Shown in pieces: positions 35,688 to 44,918 of a stretch of 64,000 bases of DNA (the first letter of the stretch is position 1; each line of letters begins with the position of its first letter). This DNA is from Myxococcales bacterium (GTDB lineage Bacteria; Myxococcota; Myxococcia; Myxococcales; Myxococcaceae). The notes below the pieces were generated by a model. The model was not told the DNA's origin, searched no databases, and saw nothing but the letters and a program-made list of their open reading frames with translations. Location of the stretch: assembly GCA_016191815.1 (NCBI GenBank), contig JACPVI010000061.1:62001-126000 (forward strand), read 5' to 3'. A program made the translations under genes and the position numbers.

Positions 35688-38277
35688 GAAAGAGCACTGT
35701 GGCGGCCTGGGGCGAGCGGGAGAAGCGCGGGCCTTCGCCTTTCCGAGCGCCCGCGAGAACTACGCCGCCGATCGGCCGATCCGGGCCGAACACTTGAGAC
35801 TGGAAGTGGCGCTGGACTTCGAGGCGCGGGAGGTCACCGGCACCTGTTCCACCCGCCTCAGGGCGGTGCGGGAAGTGGGGTCGTTGAGCTTCGACGCGGT
35901 CGGGCTGGAAGTGGAGTGGGCCACGGTGGACGACGCCCGGGTCGACTTCACCAACTCCGGCCGCCACCTCAGGCTGCAGCTCTCCCGGCCGCTTTCTCCC
36001 GAAGAGTCCGCGGAGGTAGCCATCCGCTACCGCTGCCAGCCCAGCCGGGGCCTCTACTTCTTCGGACCCGACCAGGGGTATCCGGACCGCCCGCTCCAGG
36101 CCTGGACCCAGGGGCAGGACGAGGACTCGCGCTGCTGGTTTCCCTGCCTGGATGCACCCGCCCAGCGCGCCACCTCCGAGGTGATCGCCACCTTCCCCGC
36201 GGAGATGACCGCCCTCTCCAACGGAGAGCTGGTCTCGGACAAGGTGCAGGGCGGGCTTCGCACCATGCACTTTCGGCTGGGGGTGCCGCACCCACCTTAT
36301 CTGGTGACGCTGGCGGTGGGCGAGCTCGAGGAGGCGAGCGACAAGTCCGGGCAGACCCGGCTCCGCTACCTCTTCCCCCCGGGGCGAAGGGAAGACGCCC
36401 TGCGCTGCGTGGGCCGCACCCCGGAGATGGTGGCCGCCTTCGAGGAGCTGACCGCTCAGGCCTACCCCTTCGGCACCTACTCGCAGGTGTTCGTCACCGA
36501 GTTCATCTTCGGAGGGATGGAGAACACCTCCGCCACCACCTTGACCGAGCTCTTGCTCCACGACGAGCGGGCGCACCGGGATTTCACCGCCGAGGACATC
36601 GTCTCCCACGAGCTGGCCCACCAGTGGTTCGGCGACTTGCTGACTTGCCGAGACTGGGCGCACGGCTGGCTCAACGAAGGCTTCGCCACCTACCTCGAGG
36701 TGCTCTGGCGAGAGAAGTCCCAAGGGGTGGACGAGGCCGACCAGCACCGCCGCGACTGCCTCCGCTTCTACCTGGAGGAGTCCGGCCAGAGATACGTGCG
36801 GCCCATCGTCACCCGGCGCTTCGATGAGCCGATCGACCTCTTCGACCGACACCTCTACGACAAGGGCGCGCTGGTGCTGCACGAGCTTCGGCGCCGGCTG
36901 GGGGACCCGCTCTTCTTCAAGGCCCTCCGGCGCTACGTGGAGCTGCACCGCGGCCGCTCGGTGGAGACGGTGGACTTCGCCCGCACGGTGGAGGAGACCA
37001 CCGGCCGGAACCTGGACGGCTTCTTCGACCAGTATGTCTTCGCCCCTGGGCACCCCGAGCTGAAGGCCGAGGTCCGCTTCGAGCCGGAGGAAAAGAGGGT
37101 CCGCCTGCGTGTTCGACAGACGCAGAAGACCGCCGAGGGCGGCTGGCCCATCTTCCGGCTGCCCATCGACGTCCAGCTCTGGGAGGGGAGGAGGTCGACC
37201 GCCCACCACCTCGAGCTGGTCGACCAGGACCAAGTCTTCTACCTGCCCGCCTCCCGCGAGCCCACCCAGCTCCTGGTGGATCCGCGGCGCGACGTCTTGG
37301 GAACCCTGGAGGTGGACAAGCCGCTGTCCTGCTGGCTCGAGGAGCTGAAGGAGGCGCCCTACGCCCTCTCCCGGAGCGAGGCGGCGATGGCGCTCGCCAG
37401 GGACGGCTCCTCCCGCGCGGTGGAGGCTTTGGCCACCTCGCTGGCGAAGGACGGCTTCTGGGCCACCCAGGCCGCCTGCGCCAAGGCGCTGGGCAAGGTG
37501 CGCACTCCAGCCGCCAAGCGCGCGCTGCTCTCCCACCTCAGCCTCTCCCACCCCAAGGCGCGGCGGGCGGTGATGGCCGCCCTGGGCGAATTCAAGAGGG
37601 ACGAGGAGGTGGCCAAATCGCTCTCCGAAGTCTGCCGCAGAGGAGACGAGAGCGGCTTCGTGGAGGGAGAGGCGGCGCGCTCCCTGGGAAAGGTGAGGGC
37701 CAAGAGCGCGCTGGGGCTGTTGGAAGAGGTGTCTCGCCGGCGCTCCTTCCAGGACGCGGTGGCGGCGGGGGCCATCGATGGAATGGCGGAGACGATGGAG
37801 CCGGAGGCGTTCGCGCGCCTCGAGCCCATGACGCGCTACGGGCAGCCGCCTTACGTGCGGCGGGCGGCGGTGCTGGCTCTTGGGAAGCTGGCCGAGCCGG
37901 CGCAGAAGAAGCGCGAGGCCTTGGAGGCGCTCAAGGAGTTGCTGAGGGACGCGCAGCTCAGGGTGCAGCTCGCCGCGGTGGACGCAGCCGAGGCCCTGGG
38001 GGACCGGAGGATGGTGGAGGCCCTGGAGTCGACTCCCTTTTCCGACGGCCGCACCCGAAGGGCCGCGCGCGAGGCGGCGCGGGCGCTCTGCGAGGGCGAG
38101 CCCCAGCGGAAGGAGCTGTCCGCCCTCCGAGAGGAGCTGGACAAGCTCAAAGAGGAGACGCGCGCGCTCAAGGAGAGGCTGGAGGGGCTATCCACCCCAA
38201 AGGCGGCTCGGGCCCGAAAACCGCCGGCGGCCAAGCGGCGCGCCGTCAGCGGGCGAGCTTCCCGACGACCACGGTGA
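35686..38277 (+). CDS. M1-family zinc aminopeptidase with HEAT-repeat tail
   Basis: 863 residues. The N-terminal beta domain leads to the exopeptidase motif GGMENTSAT, the zinc site HELAHQWFGDLL (H308) and the third ligand in NEGFATYLE. The C-terminal part from about residue 560 is a series of helical HEAT-like repeats (LATSLAKDGFWATQAACAKALGKV type), and the last 60 residues form a coiled coil and a basic tail. No signal peptide, so probably cytoplasmic peptide hydrolysis. It overlaps the convergent phosphatase by 32 bases. The HEAT tail suggests regulation or assembly. Confidence 0.88.
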   Translation: MKEHCGGLGRAGEARAFAFPSARENYAADRPIRAEHLRLEVALDFEAREVTGTCSTRLRAVREVGSLSFDAVGLEVEWATVDDARVDFTNSGRHLRLQLSRPLSPEESAEVAIRYRCQPSRGLYFFGPDQGYPDRPLQAWTQGQDEDSRCWFPCLDAPAQRATSEVIATFPAEMTALSNGELVSDKVQGGLRTMHFRLGVPHPPYLVTLAVGELEEASDKSGQTRLRYLFPPGRREDALRCVGRTPEMVAAFEELTAQAYPFGTYSQVFVTEFIFGGMENTSATTLTELLLHDERAHRDFTAEDIVSHELAHQWFGDLLTCRDWAHGWLNEGFATYLEVLWREKSQGVDEADQHRRDCLRFYLEESGQRYVRPIVTRRFDEPIDLFDRHLYDKGALVLHELRRRLGDPLFFKALRRYVELHRGRSVETVDFARTVEETTGRNLDGFFDQYVFAPGHPELKAEVRFEPEEKRVRLRVRQTQKTAEGGWPIFRLPIDVQLWEGRRSTAHHLELVDQDQVFYLPASREPTQLLVDPRRDVLGTLEVDKPLSCWLEELKEAPYALSRSEAAMALARDGSSRAVEALATSLAKDGFWATQAACAKALGKVRTPAAKRALLSHLSLSHPKARRAVMAALGEFKRDEEVAKSLSEVCRRGDESGFVEGEAARSLGKVRAKSALGLLEEVSRRRSFQDAVAAGAIDGMAETMEPEAFARLEPMTRYGQPPYVRRAAVLALGKLAEPAQKKREALEALKELLRDAQLRVQLAAVDAAEALGDRRMVEALESTPFSDGRTRRAAREAARALCEGEPQRKELSALREELDKLKEETRALKERLEGLSTPKAARARKPPAAKRRAVSGRASRRPR

Positions 38278-39382
38278 CGTCGTCCTTGCTGCGCTCCGCG
38301 CCGCAGAAGGCAGCCGCCGCGGTCAGGATGGTGTCGCGGATTTCCCCCGCCGGACGGGAGGCGTTCGCAAGGACCACCTCCCCCAGCCGCCTGCCTCCCC
38401 AGGCGGTGCGGCCGGCGTTCTCCCTCTCGATGAGCCCGTCGGTGAACCACACCAGCACGTCCTGCGGCCGCAGCCCGCATCGCTCCACGGCCACCTCCAG
38501 CTCCGCCTCCAGGCCGAGCAACGGCCCGGTGGCGGAGAGCAACTGGGTACGGGGTCCACCGGCGGCCTGCCGGCAGAGGATGGGACGCGGGTGGGCGGCG
38601 TTGGCGAAGGCCAACTCCCTGGTGCGTTCATCGAAGAGCGAGGCGAAGAGCGTCATCGGCTGGCGCCGCGCTTCCCACACCACGTGGTTCAGCGTCCGCA
38701 CCAGGGTGACCAGGGACAGCCTGGCGCCGTGGGTGGCCACCAGGGTGTCGCAGCAGGACTTCACCGCGGCGGTGAGCATCGCGGTGGGCATCCCGTGGCC
38801 GGTGACGTCGCCGATCACCACCAGGGTCTTGCTCTTGCCGACCTTGAAGTAGTTCCAGAAGTCCCCTCCGCAGGCGCTCACCGGCTCGTAGAAAGCGGCC
38901 AGCTGCAACGGCCCGCACTCGATCGGCTGCGAGGGCCCCACCATCCTCCCCTGGAGCTGGCGGGCGTCCTCGACTTCGCGGCGGAGCTGCTGCGCGTCGT
39001 TGGATTCGGCGGCCGCCGAACGGGAGTGCACCAGGATGGTGACCTCGGGCAGCATCACCTGGTCGCCCGGACCCAGGGCGCAGCGGGTGACCGCCTGCCC
39101 GTTCACCTGGGTGCCGTTCCTCGAGGCCAGGTCCTCGACCCACACCTTGCCGTCGATCACCTCGAACTTCACGTGGACGCGAGAGAGCTTCGGCTCCTGG
39201 AGGATGAGCCCCGCGGGCGGCCCCCGGCCAATCACCACCGCTTGCCCCGGACGGAGCGGAGCGCCCTGGGCGCCACCTCGATGGTGGATGAGCAGCGTGA
39301 AGGGCGCCGACGGATCAACGAGGTCCCCGCGCTGCAGTCCCCCGCCCAAGGTAACGTCGTCCGGCTCGTCCACGGGGCTCAT
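38246..39382 (-). CDS. FHA-domain SpoIIE-like (PP2C-type) phosphatase
   Basis: About 378 residues. The N-terminal FHA domain (about 35-110; VIGRGPPAGLIL, LSRVHVKFEV, DLASRNGTQVNG) binds phosphothreonine. The C-terminal SpoIIE/PP2C phosphatase has the metal-binding GGDFWNYF, VVIGDVTGHGMPTAML and LVWFTDGLIERE motifs. It would read a kinase-phosphorylated partner and dephosphorylate a target. It lies 45 bases after the beta-helix lipoprotein on the same strand. Confidence 0.9.
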   Translation of the reverse strand: MSPVDEPDDVTLGGGLQRGDLVDPSAPFTLLIHHRGGAQGAPLRPGQAVVIGRGPPAGLILQEPKLSRVHVKFEVIDGKVWVEDLASRNGTQVNGQAVTRCALGPGDQVMLPEVTILVHSRSAAAESNDAQQLRREVEDARQLQGRMVGPSQPIECGPLQLAAFYEPVSACGGDFWNYFKVGKSKTLVVIGDVTGHGMPTAMLTAAVKSCCDTLVATHGARLSLVTLVRTLNHVVWEARRQPMTLFASLFDERTRELAFANAAHPRPILCRQAAGGPRTQLLSATGPLLGLEAELEVAVERCGLRPQDVLVWFTDGLIERENAGRTAWGGRRLGEVVLANASRPAGEIRDTILTAAAAFCGAERSKDDVTVVVGKLAR

Positions 39383-39427
39383 CTTACCGACTTGTCTGAG
39401 CGTCACGGAGCGGGGAATGGCGCATCA

Positions 39428-41767
39428 CTACTGGAGGAGGGTGGGCAAGGGCACGACCCCGGTGCCCACCCGGGCCTGGTTGTCGGCGAACTTGGTGTCC
39501 GCGGTCACCAGCACCTCCAAGGGGCCGACCTGCTCCGGCAGCGCCGGCACCTCGCTCAACACTGAGCCGTCCTGGGCGTGGAGCGCCACCGCATTGGACT
39601 CCAGAGTGGAGGCCTGCACGGTGGCCGCCGAGCCGGACACCGCAAGGCCGATGCCGGGGCTGCCGCTGATCAACACCCGCGCGAGGTCCGCTCGGGCGCT
39701 TAGCAGCACCGCCACCCCCAACCCGAAGGCTTGATCGGCCGCCCGTGGCAGCGTCTCGGCGATGGCGGTGTCGGCGACCAGCGCGCTGCTCCCCACCTGG
39801 CCGACGAGCAGGGCCACGTCGCGGTTGCGGGACAGCAAGCTTCGGGTCAGCTCCAGCCGCCCGCCCTGCTGCACGTTGATCGCCCGCCCGGCGTTCCCGT
39901 TCCCGTCGGGCTGGGTGTCGCGGACCACCGAAGCGCTGACCCGCACCAGCGTTCCGGCCTCGGCGACCCGGATGCCCAGCTCGCGGTTCCGGACCAGCGC
40001 GCTCAAGCTGAGCTGGAGGGTGCCGGCTCCCGCGATGTCGGCCGCCCGCCCGAAGCTCCCGTCGGCGTAGCCGCGGCCTCCGGAAATGACGCTGGAGAGG
40101 ACCGAACAGCTCCCGGCGGCTTTCCCGTCGATGGACCGCCCCATCAAAACCCCGCTGCCGGCGCTGCGCACGATGGCGCTGCGGAGGACTTCCACGACCC
40201 CCTCCGAGCCCACCTGGACTCCGTGCCCCACCCTCGGAGCTCCCTTCCGCTCGGTGTCGGCGATCACCGAGTCGGCGATGAGGCTGGAGGCGCCCAGGGT
40301 CTGCACGCCCACCGCCGGAGCCCCCACCACCGCCGAGCGCAACAGCTCGAGTGTTCCGCCTTCCTGCACCGCCACCGCCGCGTTGGGATAGCCGTTGGGG
40401 AACACCTGGACTCCTTTGAGGACCGAATCGGAGACCTTCGCGGTCGCCGGGGCGATGGCCACCGCGAGGCCGGTCCCGCCGCTGCCGAGCAGGAAACTGC
40501 GCCGGATCTCCGCCGAGGCGTTGCCGTGCACCGAGACGCTCCAGCCGAAGTACTCCACGTAGGAGGGGTTGCGCGGGTCGGTCACCCCCGGGGTCCGGAT
40601 GCGGGTGTCGCGGACGGCGGTGTCCTCGACCAGCGCGGTGGACTTTAGCGCCCCTTGCGCCTCCACCAGGAGGCCCGACTCGCGGTTTCCCAAAAGCGCG
40701 CTGCGGCGCAAGGTGAGCTTCGCGCCGCTCACCACCACCACCCCGTTCCCGTTGGAGCCGTCGCTCCGGGGGCTGGTCTGCCGCACCACCACTCCCTCCA
40801 GGAGGCCGGTGGTCCCCTCCTGGAGCACCACGCCGGCCCGCCGGTTCCGGGCAAGAGCGGTGGAGCTGACCTCCAGGCTCGCTCCTTTTTCTCCGTACAG
40901 TCCCAGGCCCCAGTTTCCCGCCGGGTCCACCCCGTCGCGCACCACCGAGTCGCGGAGCACCAGGTGCGCACCCGCCCCGACCCGGACGCCGCTAATCTGG
41001 TTCGACTCCAGCACCACCTCGGAAAGCTCCAGCTCGGTGCTCGAGCGCAGGTTGGCGCCGTTGAAGTGCCCTTTGAGGGTGAAGCCCCTGAGCAGTGCCT
41101 TTCCGGCCGAGATGTTGACTCCGGGGCTCCCGGTGCCTGCCGCTCCCAAAAGCACGACCTGCGCGGCGCAGCGGCCGATGAGCGAGACCGCCCGGCTCAC
41201 CTCCAGGCTCTCGGTGTAGCTGCCCGCCTCGACCGCCACCACCGCTCCGGCCGGCGCGGCGGCCAGCGCGGCGGCCAGCGCGGCGGAGATGCTCTGGAAG
41301 TGGGTGGCGTCGAGCTGGGTGGGCGCGTAGCTGTCATCGACGAAGTGGGTCGCCGAGGCCGGAGGGAAGGCGGCGGCGCAGTCGCCCACCGGCTGGCACT
41401 GGGTCTGCCCAAGCGCCTCTCGGGTGGCGCCCTCGCACACCGCGGACGGCAAGACGTCGACGCAGCCCCAGCCCGACGGGTCCGGCGAGAAGCCTGCAGG
41501 GCAGGGGAGGTCCGGCACCTTGCGGCAGCTCTGAGAGCCGATCACCGGCATCGTGCCGGCCGGGCACTCCCCCTCGGGCAGCACCGCGTCGCAAGCGCGG
41601 CCGCCGTTCGCAGGCGACCAGCCGGCGGCGCAATCGACGGAGCGCTCGGCGCGGACCTTGGCGAATACCTCGAGCTCGATTCCGCCGGCGGGGCCTCGGC
41701 CGCACGCGGAGGCGAGCGCAAACAGCGCGAGGCCCATGGCTGCGGCTTTGCGGAGCGAAGCGGGCAT
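39428..41767 (-). CDS. parallel beta-helix lipoprotein
   Basis: 779 residues with a lipoprotein signal (LFALASAC) and a Cys-rich region (about 45-140) before a long right-handed parallel beta-helix (from about 195). PbH1 repeats recur as SSTALARNRRAGVVL, RSALLGNRESGLLV, ADSVIADTERKG and similar. This fold is used for surface polysaccharide binding or adhesion. Its gene is divergent from the CHASE2 cyclase and co-directional with the FHA phosphatase downstream. Confidence 0.85.
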   Translation of the reverse strand: MPASLRKAAAMGLALFALASACGRGPAGGIELEVFAKVRAERSVDCAAGWSPANGGRACDAVLPEGECPAGTMPVIGSQSCRKVPDLPCPAGFSPDPSGWGCVDVLPSAVCEGATREALGQTQCQPVGDCAAAFPPASATHFVDDSYAPTQLDATHFQSISAALAAALAAAPAGAVVAVEAGSYTESLEVSRAVSLIGRCAAQVVLLGAAGTGSPGVNISAGKALLRGFTLKGHFNGANLRSSTELELSEVVLESNQISGVRVGAGAHLVLRDSVVRDGVDPAGNWGLGLYGEKGASLEVSSTALARNRRAGVVLQEGTTGLLEGVVVRQTSPRSDGSNGNGVVVVSGAKLTLRRSALLGNRESGLLVEAQGALKSTALVEDTAVRDTRIRTPGVTDPRNPSYVEYFGWSVSVHGNASAEIRRSFLLGSGGTGLAVAIAPATAKVSDSVLKGVQVFPNGYPNAAVAVQEGGTLELLRSAVVGAPAVGVQTLGASSLIADSVIADTERKGAPRVGHGVQVGSEGVVEVLRSAIVRSAGSGVLMGRSIDGKAAGSCSVLSSVISGGRGYADGSFGRAADIAGAGTLQLSLSALVRNRELGIRVAEAGTLVRVSASVVRDTQPDGNGNAGRAINVQQGGRLELTRSLLSRNRDVALLVGQVGSSALVADTAIAETLPRAADQAFGLGVAVLLSARADLARVLISGSPGIGLAVSGSAATVQASTLESNAVALHAQDGSVLSEVPALPEQVGPLEVLVTADTKFADNQARVGTGVVPLPTLLQ

Positions 41768-41872
41768 CGGTCCAAAGCTACCACCGCTCTTGCGGCCGCT
41801 CGCGCGGCGCTCACTTTTCGGTCGACGTTTCGGCGGAAGTGGGGTGTCCTCCCGAGCGAGCGGGGGAGGCCC

Positions 41873-44368
41873 GTGAAGAAGAAGCTGGCGCTGATTCGAC
41901 TTCGCTTCGCCCGGAGCTGGAAGGTGATGGTCGGGGTGTCCCTGGTGGGCACCGCCATCGCAGTCGGCGGCTGGGAGCTGGACCTGCTCGGGATGCGCGG
42001 CGCCGAGCTGGGCGCGTACGACGACGGGCTCAACGCCTTCACCAACAAGTCCTGGTTCCCCTGGGGCCAGGCTGGGCGCTCGAAGGACATCGTCATCCTC
42101 GCCATCGATGACAAGACTTTCGAGCAGGTGTCCCTGAACGAGAGCTACAAGCTCAACTACGGCTCCTGGCCCTACTCGCGGAACGTCTGGGCCCACGCCT
42201 TCACCCACCTGGTGGACGAGGGCGCGAAGATGGTGGTCTTCGACGCCGTCATCGACGAGCCGCACACCGACCCCTCCGGCGACCTGGCGATGGCCCAGGT
42301 GATCGGCGAGAAGAAGGTGCCCTTCTACCTGGGCTTCTCATGGCGCCCGAAGGCCAGGTCGCTGCCCAAGGTGGAGCCGAAGAACCGCCTCCCCGAGCCG
42401 CCGGTTTTGGGCGCTCCGCCGGGTCCGAAGGCCGCCGAGCCGGCCAAGAAGGAGAATGGCAAGGGCCAGTCCGAGCGCGGCGAGACCAAGGCGGCCAAGG
42501 CGGCGCCCAAGCCGGCGGAGGAGGAGTTCCCCTCGGAAGAGTTCCCCTCCGCCGAAGCGCCCGCCACGGAGGAGAAGCCCAAGGAGGCGGACGACAAGCT
42601 CCTCCAGGTGGCCCAGGCGTTGTCCTTCCCGGTGCTCCCCCAGGGGGGCCTCTCGCTCACGCAGATCGAGCCCACCGAGCTGGTGGACGACGAGGGAAAG
42701 CCGACCGGCAAGCAGGAGCCGCAGCACCCCATTCCTCCCTTGGAGCCGCTCTTGGGGGTGACTCCCGGCTTCGGGGCGGTGACCCTGGAGGACGACGACG
42801 ACGGGAAGATGCGGCGGACCCGCTTCGCCTACACCGACGGCAACAACACCTACGCCACCATGGCGCTCTCGGTGGTGGCCGACTTCGTCAAGGCCGAGCG
42901 GGTGGTGATCGAGCCGGGCAAGCTCACCATCGGCAGCCACCTGGTGCCGATCAACCGGGACGGGAGTGCGGAGATCAACTACGGCGGCAAGCTGGACGCG
43001 CGCTTCAAGACGGTGAGCCTGATCAATGTCCTCGACGACTTCGCCAACAAGCAGTCCGGCCAGCCGCGCAAGGAGGCGATGAAGGACGTCTTCAAGGACA
43101 AGATCGTCCTCATCGCGGGCTTCGCGGTAGGCACCGCCGACGTGAAGCCCACGCCGTTCAGCAACAACTCGCCGGGAGTGGTGAAGCACGCCGCGGAGAT
43201 CGACAACCTCCTCCACGGCGCCTTCATCACCGAGGCGCCGTACTGGATGTCGGTGCTCCTGGCGTTCCTCACCGCCTTCTTCTCGGTGATGCTGATCACC
43301 GTGGTCCGCTCCACCCTCTTGGAGATCGGCTGGCCGCTGTTGCTCTTCTTCGGCTTCTTCGTCGTCACCGGCTCCTTCCTGGTGATCACCAAGACCCACG
43401 TCCTCTCCGCGATGCCGGCGATGGCGGGCGAGCTGGCCTCGGTGGCGGCGGTGGCCTTCAACCACCTCTTCGCCCGGAAAGACCGCGAGCACTTGAGGGA
43501 GATGTTCCAGGCCTACATGGAGAAGGACCTGGTCGAGCAGATGGTGGAGCAGCGGGAGCTGCCGAGGCTGGACGGCGAGAACTTCGAGGTGACCGCCTTC
43601 TTCTCCGACATCAAGGGCTTCTCCACCATCTCCGAGCAGCTGAAAGCCGACCCGCGCCAGCTGATGAAGCTGCTCAACCGCTACCTGAGCCGGGTGACCC
43701 CGGTGCTCAAGTCGCACGCCGGCTGCATCGACAAGTACATCGGCGATGCGGTGGTCTGCCTCTTCGGGGCGCCCATCCGCAACCAGACCCACGCGGTGGA
43801 CGCCTGCCGGTCGGCGCTGGCGGTCCAGCGGGAGCTCGCGAAGCTCCGCGAGGAGCTGAAGGCGGAGGGGCTCCCCGAGCTGTACACCCGCATCGGCCTG
43901 AACACCGACGTGATGCTGGTCGGCAACATCGGCAGCAAGGACTTGTTGGACTACACCGCGCTGGGCGACGGGATGAACCTCGCCTCCAGGCTGGAGGGCG
44001 CCAACAAGGGCTACGGCACGCTGATCATGATCGGCCCGCGCACCTTCGAGCTGGCCAAGGACGCCATCGAGGCCAGGGAGCTGGACTGGGTGCGGGTGGC
44101 GGGGAAGTCGGAGGCGGTGGCGGTCTACGAGGTGCTCTCCCTCAAGGGCCAGCTTCCCGAGGCCAAGCACCAGCTCCGCGAGCTGTACTCCCAGGCCCTG
44201 GCGCTCTACCGGAAGGCCCGCTTCCGCGAGGCCCTGGGGGTCTTGGCCGAAGCCCACAAGCTGGACCCCAAGGATGGACCCACCCTCGCCTTGGGCACCC
44301 GCTGCAAGAACTACCTGCAGAACCCACCTCCACCGCCGTTCGACGGGGTGATATCGCTCGATAAGTAA
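41873..44368 (+). CDS. CHASE2-domain class III adenylate/guanylate cyclase
   Basis: 831 residues from a GTG behind GGGGGAGG. An N-terminal membrane anchor (about 18-36) leads to a CHASE2 extracytoplasmic sensor (DIVILAIDD, GSWPYSRNVWA, VVFDAVIDE), with a Lys/Glu/Pro-rich insert of about 75 residues after it. Two to three membrane helices (about 460-525) follow, then a cyclase domain with the metal Asp in FFSDIKGFS (D579), DKYIGDAVVCLFG and DYTALGDGMNLASR. A TPR-like tail ends the protein. It turns an envelope signal into cyclic nucleotide and heads a four-gene operon. Confidence 0.9.
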   Translation: MKKKLALIRLRFARSWKVMVGVSLVGTAIAVGGWELDLLGMRGAELGAYDDGLNAFTNKSWFPWGQAGRSKDIVILAIDDKTFEQVSLNESYKLNYGSWPYSRNVWAHAFTHLVDEGAKMVVFDAVIDEPHTDPSGDLAMAQVIGEKKVPFYLGFSWRPKARSLPKVEPKNRLPEPPVLGAPPGPKAAEPAKKENGKGQSERGETKAAKAAPKPAEEEFPSEEFPSAEAPATEEKPKEADDKLLQVAQALSFPVLPQGGLSLTQIEPTELVDDEGKPTGKQEPQHPIPPLEPLLGVTPGFGAVTLEDDDDGKMRRTRFAYTDGNNTYATMALSVVADFVKAERVVIEPGKLTIGSHLVPINRDGSAEINYGGKLDARFKTVSLINVLDDFANKQSGQPRKEAMKDVFKDKIVLIAGFAVGTADVKPTPFSNNSPGVVKHAAEIDNLLHGAFITEAPYWMSVLLAFLTAFFSVMLITVVRSTLLEIGWPLLLFFGFFVVTGSFLVITKTHVLSAMPAMAGELASVAAVAFNHLFARKDREHLREMFQAYMEKDLVEQMVEQRELPRLDGENFEVTAFFSDIKGFSTISEQLKADPRQLMKLLNRYLSRVTPVLKSHAGCIDKYIGDAVVCLFGAPIRNQTHAVDACRSALAVQRELAKLREELKAEGLPELYTRIGLNTDVMLVGNIGSKDLLDYTALGDGMNLASRLEGANKGYGTLIMIGPRTFELAKDAIEARELDWVRVAGKSEAVAVYEVLSLKGQLPEAKHQLRELYSQALALYRKARFREALGVLAEAHKLDPKDGPTLALGTRCKNYLQNPPPPPFDGVISLDK

Positions 44369-44393
44369 GTCGCACCCACGTGAGGAGAGAGGC

Positions 44394-44918
44394 ATGAGAC
44401 GGAAGAGTTGGCTCTTGGCGCTGGCCGCGGCCGTCGCCGCCGCAGGCACCGCCCTGGCCGTCAAGCCGGGCGGCGTCCTGTACATCAAGGCGAAGGGCAC
44501 CAAGCTGATGGAGAGCTCCTCGCCCACCGCCAAGCCGGTGGGACTGCTCCAGCCGGGGCAGGAGGTGACCTGGGACGGCTCGGACCCCTCCAACAAGCAG
44601 TGGCACCGGGTGAAGTTCCAGGGAAAGAGCGGAGTGGTGTTCCAGTCCAACCTCTCTCCCACCAAGCCGCAGATGGAGCTGCTCTCCAAGGGCGGCGGGG
44701 CCGAGGTGGACCCCCAGGCCTTCGCCAGCTCCGGCGCGGCCACCAAGGCGCTCTCCGAGGCGGCGGTGGCCTACGGCAAGGAAGTCAAGGGCGAGGACGC
44801 GGTGAAGCAGCTCCTGGTGGTGGAGGCGATCAGCCAGCAGATCAAGCAGGAGGAGATCAACGACCGCAACAGGAAGGTCGGGCTGTTCACCGTGGCCAAC
44901 GAGGGAGGCGCCAAATGA
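44394..44918 (+). CDS. exported SH3-like protein
   Basis: A 174-residue protein with a signal peptide (WLLALAAAVAAAGTALA) and a bacterial SH3-like domain (YIKAKGTKLMESSSPTAKPVGLLQPGQEVTW, WHRVKFQGKSGVV). Such domains bind peptidoglycan or peptide ligands. The C-terminal half is helical. It starts 25 bases after the cyclase and its stop overlaps the protease start (ATGA). Confidence 0.8.
   Translation: MRRKSWLLALAAAVAAAGTALAVKPGGVLYIKAKGTKLMESSSPTAKPVGLLQPGQEVTWDGSDPSNKQWHRVKFQGKSGVVFQSNLSPTKPQMELLSKGGGAEVDPQAFASSGAATKALSEAAVAYGKEVKGEDAVKQLLVVEAISQQIKQEEINDRNRKVGLFTVANEGGAK

Noticed and set aside
34459-37551. a 1030-codon minus frame
   Set aside because: Spans the start of the M1 gene in antisense; composition-driven.
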